A DNA stretch of 64,000 nt, from NCBI RefSeq assembly GCF_003287355.1, contig NZ_QMIM01000004.1:62001-126000 (forward strand), in the 5' to 3' direction. Source of the DNA: Halorubrum sp. 48-1-W. GTDB lineage: Archaea > Halobacteriota > Halobacteria > Halobacteriales > Haloferacaceae. A program made the position numbers and the translations under genes. Positions 59,104-64,000 of this stretch are shown piece by piece (position 1 is the stretch's first letter; each line of letters starts with the position of its first letter). Below the pieces are notes generated by a model. The model was not told the origin of the DNA, made no database searches, and was given only the letters and a program-made list of their open reading frames with translations.

Positions 59104-60351
59104 TCAAAACAGGAACAGCAACGCGCCGACCGCCAGCCCGACGGCGATGAGCACGAGGTTCCAGACCAACACCGGGCGCACGAGCTCGCGACCCACGCTC
59201 GCAGCGAAGGCCGTCTTCACGAGGATGCTCGAGGTGGTCCCGGCGACGATCCCCGCGACCGCGGTGTCGACCGTCACCTGTCCGGTGGCCAGAAGCGAGA
59301 CGGCAGTCGTGGTCGCCGTCCCCGAGGAGACGAGCCCGGCGAGGAACGCGGTCGCGACGAAGCCGGTCGCGCCGAAGGTCCGCTCCGCGCCGGCGGAGAC
59401 GAGCAGTACGAGGAGGAACAGCCCGCCGAAGGTGAGCGCGTTCCGCAGGCTGAACGGGGAGGTGAGGTCGGCTTCGAGGTCCGTCCGCCACTCGCTCTGC
59501 CGGAGCGCGATCCCGACGCCGGCGAGCGTGATCGCGCCGAGGGGCGCGCCGACGGCGAGCGCCGCCTCGGGGACGAAGACGACGACGAGCGCCGCGTTCC
59601 GCAGCGCCATCGCCGCGTTCGCGAGCAGGATCGACCCAACGGCAACGCCGACGAGGTCCTCCTGGCCCTTCGCGCGTTTGGCCATCTCGGCGACGACCGC
59701 GGTGGAGTTCACCAACCCGCCGAAGAAGCCGGTGACGGCGTACCCGCGGCCCTGGTACCGCCGGACCAGGACGTAGTTGACGAATCCGATGGCGCTTATC
59801 GCGACGACGAGCGACCAGACCAGCCGCGGCTGGACCGCGCCCCACGGGTCGACCGTCTCGGCGGGCAAAAGCGGGAAGACGACGAACGCGAGGATCGTGA
59901 ACTCCACGGCGCTTCGCACCTCCTCGCGGGAGAGCCCCCACGCGAACTGGTGGAGCTCGCGTTTCAACACGAGCAGGAACGACGAGAGCACCGCCACCGT
60001 GACCGCCTCCAGAAAGAGACTCGCAGCGACGAGCACGCCCACCCCGTAGGCGACGAGCATCGAGACGGACGTGGTGAGCGACAGGCCGTCGACGTCCGCC
60101 TCGACGAAGCTCCGGACGGCTAGGAGCACCGCGCTGGCGACGATCAGGACGCCGCCGACGACGAGCAGTCCCGGCTCGTCGGCCACGGAGAACACCGCCG
60201 CGACCAGGCTGACGAGCGCGAACGTCCGGATCCCCGCGGACTTCTGTGACCACTCTCGCTCGAGCCCGAGGAACATCCCCAGGAGCGTCGCCAACACCAG
60301 CTTGGCGACGTCCGTCTCCAGGTAGACCAGTGGGTCGATACCGCTCAACAC
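59104..60351 (-). CDS. MgtC/SapB-DUF4010 membrane protein
   Basis: This 415-residue protein has an N-terminal MgtC/SapB domain: LVLATLLGMFLGLEREWSQKSAGIRTFALVSLVAAVF contains the family motif GLERE-x-x-x-K-x-AGIRT (near 29-43). A DUF4010 half follows with GYAVTGFFGGLVNSTAVVAEMAKRAK (near 208, cut as FGGLVNSTAVVAEMAKR). About 11 membrane helices are visible. MgtC relatives affect magnesium and phosphate homeostasis. The start is GTG at 60351; a TTG next to it is possible. The neighbouring CBS proteins could sense adenylates for it. Confidence 0.88.
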   Translation of the reverse strand: MLSGIDPLVYLETDVAKLVLATLLGMFLGLEREWSQKSAGIRTFALVSLVAAVFSVADEPGLLVVGGVLIVASAVLLAVRSFVEADVDGLSLTTSVSMLVAYGVGVLVAASLFLEAVTVAVLSSFLLVLKRELHQFAWGLSREEVRSAVEFTILAFVVFPLLPAETVDPWGAVQPRLVWSLVVAISAIGFVNYVLVRRYQGRGYAVTGFFGGLVNSTAVVAEMAKRAKGQEDLVGVAVGSILLANAAMALRNAALVVVFVPEAALAVGAPLGAITLAGVGIALRQSEWRTDLEADLTSPFSLRNALTFGGLFLLVLLVSAGAERTFGATGFVATAFLAGLVSSGTATTTAVSLLATGQVTVDTAVAGIVAGTTSSILVKTAFAASVGRELVRPVLVWNLVLIAVGLAVGALLFLF

Positions 60352-60408
60352 GGCGGGTCACGCCCCCGTCGACCGCGTCGGATCGGTTCCACGAGTCACA
60401 TCCTCACG

Positions 60409-61368
60409 TCACCGGTTCGTCGGCTCCCGCGGGAGGTCGAGCGTCTCCACGAGGTCGTGTTCCTCGCCGGTGAGCACGTAGAGGACGTCCTCTAAGACCC
60501 CGACGAGCTCGGGGAGCTGTCTGGCCACGAGGTAGGTGATCCCGATCAGTGCCACGACCGCGAGCAGCTGGCTGATTATCCGGTCGGAGACGAGAAACGA
60601 GACGCGGTAGGGGTCGGTCGCGCCGAACATTGCCAACACCAGCTCCGGCTGCCACTGCATGTACTGGTTGCCGGCGACGACCGTGATGAACGTCGTCCGG
60701 AGGATGTTGAGGACGTAGATGAGCGGGAGGGAGACGGCGAGCGCCCGGAGCTTCCGGTCGAGCGGGCCGTCGACGGCGGCGACGAGCCCGCCGAAGATCG
60801 CCATGCTCCCGAGCCCCGTACACGCCAACACGACGTTGATCCGCATGGTGTGGCCGTCCTCGAGCGTCCACGCGAAGGCGGCGTCGTACCCCTCGTAGTT
60901 CGCCACCCGCTCGGGCGCGTAGCCCAGCAGGTCGATGAGCACGGCCGTCTGGTCGGCGACGATCTCGATGAGGACCCGTCTGGGCTCCGGCACCGCCACG
61001 CCGGCCAGCGTGAACGCCGGGATCGTCTCGAACGGGAGGTAGATGAAGAGCATGATCGAGACCGCCCGCGTGAGCGTGAAGAGCGAGGCTCGTCCGTCGT
61101 ACAGCAGGTAGCCGACGTAGACGCAGGCGGGAACGCCGACGAGCGCCAGGATCGACTCGACGTAGCTCTGGTGTTCGAACGCGAAGTACGGCACCGTCGT
61201 CAGCCAGAACAGCCCGAACAAGCCCCACGTACTCGCCGCGAGCGTTCGCCCGACAGCGTAGCCGCGGGCGTCGAGCAGCCAGGCGACCGCGAAGAGGACC
61301 GCGACGATCCACGCGAACGTGAACGTGTCGGGGACGACACTCAGTATCGCGGGGACGGGACCGAACAT
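60409..61368 (-). CDS. artA: archaeosortase A
   Basis: This 319-residue membrane enzyme of the exosortase/archaeosortase superfamily has catalytic Cys183 in VVLACTGLGSMAIFGG, Arg224 in VLNILRTTFITVV and Arg263 in FLVSDRIISQL. These are the spaced C-R-R residues of ArtA. About nine hydrophobic segments are present. It recognises PGF-CTERM tails, cuts them and couples the protein to archaetidyl lipid. At least one likely substrate (21.7-23.0 kb) is in this window. The start at 61368 is clear. Confidence 0.92.
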   Translation of the reverse strand: MFGPVPAILSVVPDTFTFAWIVAVLFAVAWLLDARGYAVGRTLAASTWGLFGLFWLTTVPYFAFEHQSYVESILALVGVPACVYVGYLLYDGRASLFTLTRAVSIMLFIYLPFETIPAFTLAGVAVPEPRRVLIEIVADQTAVLIDLLGYAPERVANYEGYDAAFAWTLEDGHTMRINVVLACTGLGSMAIFGGLVAAVDGPLDRKLRALAVSLPLIYVLNILRTTFITVVAGNQYMQWQPELVLAMFGATDPYRVSFLVSDRIISQLLAVVALIGITYLVARQLPELVGVLEDVLYVLTGEEHDLVETLDLPREPTNR

Positions 61369-61444
61369 GTCGAGAGAGTCGGGGGTCGTCGAATAAAGCC
61401 CTTGTCGTTGCCGGAGATCCGGGATGGGAGTCGTCCCAGAGGAA

Positions 61445-61897
61445 CTACCGCTCCTCGCTGTCGAGCACGCGGATCTGGTCGCCGCGGACGGTGACCGGGA
61501 TGGGGACGGTCGCCTCGTACAGCTCGACGGTCACCTGGTCTTTGCCCTCGTCGATGCGCTGGACGCGGGCCTTCTCGCCCTTGAACGGGCCGGCGATCAG
61601 TTCGACGATGTCGCCCTCGGCGATCCCCTCGACGTCGGGGGTCGGCGAGAGGAAGTGTTCGACCTCCGAGAAGGGGCTCTCGGCCGGCCCGTCCGCGCCC
61701 TGGATGACGCCGCGGGCGTGGGGGATCTCGTCGAGGATCCGGGCGAAGACGCTGCCGTCGCTCGCTTCGACCATCACGTAGCTCGTGAGCTGGTCGGGGG
61801 CGATGACCGCCTGGATCTCTGGCATCTCCTTTTCGGCGAGCATGTCCGCGACGGTCCGCTCCTGGCGGGCGGTCGTCTTGACCGAGAAGATCGGCAT
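61445..61897 (-). CDS. spt5: transcription elongation factor Spt5 (NusG)
   Basis: This 150-residue protein is an archaeal Spt5: an NGN domain (residues 1-90, [41 protein letters not shown]) and a KOW domain (near 95-135, GDIVELIAGPFKGEKARV). It binds RNA polymerase with Spt4 to keep it processive. The ATG overlaps the secE stop (TAATG). The gene order secE-spt5 is the conserved archaeal one. Confidence 0.95.
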   Translation of the reverse strand: MPIFSVKTTARQERTVADMLAEKEMPEIQAVIAPDQLTSYVMVEASDGSVFARILDEIPHARGVIQGADGPAESPFSEVEHFLSPTPDVEGIAEGDIVELIAGPFKGEKARVQRIDEGKDQVTVELYEATVPIPVTVRGDQIRVLDSEER

Positions 61898-62073
61898 TAT
61901 GCGCCGACCCCCGGCAGGAGGCTCATGATCGCGAACATCAGGAAGCCGAGGAACCCGATGAGCAGGATCCCGGCGCCGGCGATCTTCGACACCTGGAGGA
62001 ACTCGTCGGTGCTCGGCGTGCTCGCCAGCTTCAACACGCGGATATAGCTGTTGAGGTCGTACGGGACGTCCAT
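61897..62073 (-). CDS. secE: protein translocase SecE (Sec61 gamma)
   Basis: This short gene of 58 residues encodes an amphipathic cytoplasmic helix ([20 protein letters not shown], residues 6-25) and one membrane helix ([19 protein letters not shown], residues 32-50). This is the normal architecture of archaeal SecE/Sec61-gamma, which clamps SecY. It overlaps spt5 by TAATG, and ftsZ1 lies upstream. The ATG at 62073 is the only good start. Confidence 0.92.
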   Translation of the reverse strand: MDVPYDLNSYIRVLKLASTPSTDEFLQVSKIAGAGILLIGFLGFLMFAIMSLLPGVGA

Positions 62074-62159
62074 GTTACGAGCGAGTTCGTGACGGGACGG
62101 TTTTTACCTTTTGATGCGGTTCGAGGTCGATTCCCGTCCTCGCGGGACGCGCTCACTCG

Positions 62160-62208
62160 CTGTGTGACGCCCCGTCCTGTGTGACGCCCCGTCGCTGTGT
62201 GACGCCTA
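62160..62208 (+). repeat. 17-18-bp tandem repeat next to the ftsZ1 stop
   Basis: ctgtgtgacgccccgtc (62160) is repeated at 62177 (with one extra base) and partly at 62195. The array ends at the ftsZ1 stop (62206-62208) and lies between ftsZ1 and secE. Confidence 0.88.
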
Positions 62209-63357
62209 TTCGACGTAGTCGATGTCCTCGTCCTCGGCGACGGTCGGTCCGGGATCGCCGTTCTGGCCGTAGATCTGCGGCGACTCCACGCCGGTGACGA
62301 CGATCATCGTCCGCATCTCGCCCTCGAGGTCCTCGTCGACGGAGGTCCCCCAGATGATCCGGGCGTCGGGGTCGATCCGGTCGTAGATCTCCTCGACGAC
62401 GCCCTCGGCCTCCTCGATCGACATGTCCTGTCCGCCGGTGACGTTCACGAGCGCGGAGTTCGCCCCGGAGATATCGACGTCGAGGAGCGGCGAGCGCAGC
62501 GCCGACTTCACCGAGTCCTGCGCCTTCTGCTCGGAGTCGGACTCGCCGAGCCCGATCATCGCGACGCCGCCCTTCTCCATCACGGTGCGGACGTCGGCGA
62601 AGTCGAGGTTGACGAGCCCGGGTTTGGTGATGAGCTCCGTGATGCCCTTCACCGAGCGCATCAGCACCTCGTCGGACACCTTGAACGCCTGGCGGACGGG
62701 GAGCTTCCCGACCGCGTCGAGCAGGCGGTCGTTGGGGACGACGATCACGGTGTCGCTCACGTCGCGGAGGCGCTCGAGTCCCGCCTCGGCGTTCGTCCGG
62801 CGGACCTCGCCCTCGGCGGTGAACGGGGTCGTGACGATGGCGATGGTGAGCGCGCCCGAGTCGCGGGCGGCCTTCGCGACGACCGGCGCGGACCCCGTGC
62901 CGGTCCCGCCGCCGAGCCCGGCGGTGACGAACACCATATCGGAGCCGTCGATGGCGTCCTGGATCTCCTCTTGGGACTCGATGGCGGCCTCCTCCCCCAC
63001 CTGTGGGAGCGAGCCCGCGCCGCGGCCCTGAGTCTTCTGTTGGCCCATCAGGATCTTCGTGTCCGACTCGATGTTGACGAGGTGTTGAACGTCGGTGTTG
63101 GCCGCGACGAGCTTCGCGCCGTGGATGCCCTCCTCGGTCATCCGGTCGACCGTGTTGCCGCCCGCGCCGCCGCAACCGACGACGGTGATGTTGGTCTGAA
63201 GGTCCTGGAGGACGTCCTCCAGTTCGTCGTCGGTCATGGTGCCGCCCCTCGGCGTTGCGCCGGCGTGGCCGTCTTCCGTGGGGTCGCCGGGACCCCCGGA
63301 GCCGTCCGCCGGGGATTCCTCGGCTTCGTCGATGGCGTCCTCAACGATGGAGTCCAT
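62206..63357 (-). CDS. ftsZ1: cell-division GTPase FtsZ1
   Basis: This 383-residue tubulin-fold GTPase has [15 protein letters not shown] (near 58-72), [10 protein letters not shown] (near 84), the tubulin signature [13 protein letters not shown] (near 147-159) and the T7 region [15 protein letters not shown] (near 247). The first 50 residues are an acidic Gly/Pro-rich extension absent from bacterial FtsZ. FtsZ1 of haloarchaea assembles early at midcell and supports FtsZ2 constriction. An internal ATG ([10 protein letters not shown], residue 41) is a possible alternative start. The spt5-secE-ftsZ1 order is conserved in euryarchaea. Confidence 0.95.
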   Translation of the reverse strand: MDSIVEDAIDEAEESPADGSGGPGDPTEDGHAGATPRGGTMTDDELEDVLQDLQTNITVVGCGGAGGNTVDRMTEEGIHGAKLVAANTDVQHLVNIESDTKILMGQQKTQGRGAGSLPQVGEEAAIESQEEIQDAIDGSDMVFVTAGLGGGTGTGSAPVVAKAARDSGALTIAIVTTPFTAEGEVRRTNAEAGLERLRDVSDTVIVVPNDRLLDAVGKLPVRQAFKVSDEVLMRSVKGITELITKPGLVNLDFADVRTVMEKGGVAMIGLGESDSEQKAQDSVKSALRSPLLDVDISGANSALVNVTGGQDMSIEEAEGVVEEIYDRIDPDARIIWGTSVDEDLEGEMRTMIVVTGVESPQIYGQNGDPGPTVAEDEDIDYVE

Positions 63358-63469
63358 TATATGGTGCCGTTGCGACCCCGACGTATTTATTCTTGCCCGA
63401 TCGTCCGACTCGCGTCAGACGCCGGGATCGGCCTCCGATCGGGTTGCCGCCCCCGGGAGACGATCGGCC

Positions 63470-64000
63470 TCATCCGATCGGGAACCGGTCCTCGCGTCGC
63501 GTCGAGACCGCCTCCGGGTCGACCGTCTCGCCGTCGACCTCCACCGACTCGCCGGACGCCAGCCGGCCGAACGCCGGCCCCTCCGGGACCCCCCGATCGG
63601 CCGCCAGCGCCGGGTCGAACGCCGTCTCCCGGGCGATCACGGCGGCGTCGTCGACGACGACCTCGTCGTAGCCGGCCCGCAGCACTCCCGCGAGGTCGGC
63701 GACGAGGTCGGCGTAGCCCGGGGCGTCGTCGTCGGCCGCGAACGCGACGCTCCCGACGGCACGCGTCCCGGCCTGTTCCGTGCCGAACGCGAGCGCGTTC
63801 GACTCGACGGCCGTGCGCGCGGCGTCGGCGTCGATCCCCTGTGCCCGCGCGAGCAACTCGCCGGGGAGGTCGCGGACGGTCACGGCGTCGGCCGGATCGC
63901 CCCTCCCCGACCCCTCGGCTGTCGTCTCCACCGACCCGAACCGGAGCCCCCCGTCGACGGGCCCGATCGCCCCCTCCAGGTGGTCGACCAGCGCGAGCGG
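63470..64000 (-). CDS. dtdA: probable D-aminoacyl-tRNA deacylase, C-terminal part (runs off the right edge)
   Basis: The reading frame continues without a stop from the right edge (PLALVDHLEGAIG...) to the stop at 63470, so at least 176 residues of a longer protein are present. GVPEGPAFGRLASGESVEVDG (short: GVPEGPAFGRLASGE) near the end matches the C-terminal signature of archaeal DtdA, which removes D-amino acids from tRNA. The upstream Ala/Asp-rich segment fits the family only loosely. It is co-oriented with ftsZ1. The assignment depends on one motif block; RNase-like families sharing G-V-P-E-G-P are the main alternative. Confidence 0.65.
   Translation of the reverse strand, partial: PLALVDHLEGAIGPVDGGLRFGSVETTAEGSGRGDPADAVTVRDLPGELLARAQGIDADAARTAVESNALAFGTEQAGTRAVGSVAFAADDDAPGYADLVADLAGVLRAGYDEVVVDDAAVIARETAFDPALAADRGVPEGPAFGRLASGESVEVDGETVDPEAVSTRREDRFPIG

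Overview
The window is 64 kb of a GC-rich haloarchaeal chromosome, with Halorubrum-like Haloferacales the best guess. The proteins are strongly acidic. Archaea-specific machinery is present throughout: Spt5/NusG, SecE, FtsZ1, aIF5B, archaeal AlaRS with its own editing domain, tRNA-splicing endonuclease, diphthine synthase, NOB1, archaeosortase A and a 7S SRP RNA. Haloarchaeal hallmarks are also present: halorhodopsin, a halocyanin-like protein, an LWR-salt protein, a geranylgeranyl reductase and ferredoxin-dependent PorAB and KorAB. Nearly all of the sequence is coding. No rRNA, tRNA or CRISPR array was recognised.

Layout. 1-0.46 kb: start of ppsA. 0.73-3.2 kb: an IS607-type element (serine recombinase TnpA plus TnpB). 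3.3-5.4 kb: a three-gene minD operon. 5.6-13.4 kb: a rhodanese/MBL fusion, membrane proteins, an ArsA/Get3 ATPase, a PHP-like protein and an aminotransferase. 13.4-17.8 kb: diphthine synthase, then porAB with lrpA1. 17.8-25.4 kb: a GNAT protein, ileS, a PGF-CTERM surface protein and cobT. 25.5-30.2 kb: SRP RNA, HicBA, trpS, endA and MazEF. 30.4-38.9 kb: Cdc48, a NikR-like regulator, PadR, HAD hydrolase, LWR-salt, uppS, nob1, PRC-barrel and infB. 39-44 kb: halorhodopsin divergent from a copper block (halocyanin-like protein, TauE/SafE-like protein, Cu P-type ATPase). 44-52.4 kb: alaS, hydrolase, amidotransferase, DUF2062, PINA ATPase and citrate synthase. 52.5-57.5 kb: GGR reductase, korBA and a flavin reductase. 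57.6-61.4 kb: two CBS proteins around two tiny membrane proteins, MgtC/DUF4010 and archaeosortase A. 61.4-64 kb: nusG, secE, ftsZ1 and the 3' part of a probable dtdA.

Functional links. PorAB, citrate synthase and KorAB form the ferredoxin-linked route from pyruvate through the TCA cycle. The flavin oxidoreductase beside korA could pass electrons onward. ArtA should process the PGF-CTERM protein at 21.7-23.0 kb. The copper ATPase and TauE/SafE-like protein probably serve the halocyanin and copper oxidases. Two toxin-antitoxin modules and the IS element are the mobile or accessory parts.

The most unusual signals are four. A Bat-like upstream element sits inside a perfect inverted repeat in front of halorhodopsin. 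Short tandem duplications lie at many gene boundaries and several duplicate stop codons. The IS607 element has an inferred right end and guide with clear RNA hairpins. One alpha/beta-hydrolase has lost its nucleophile.
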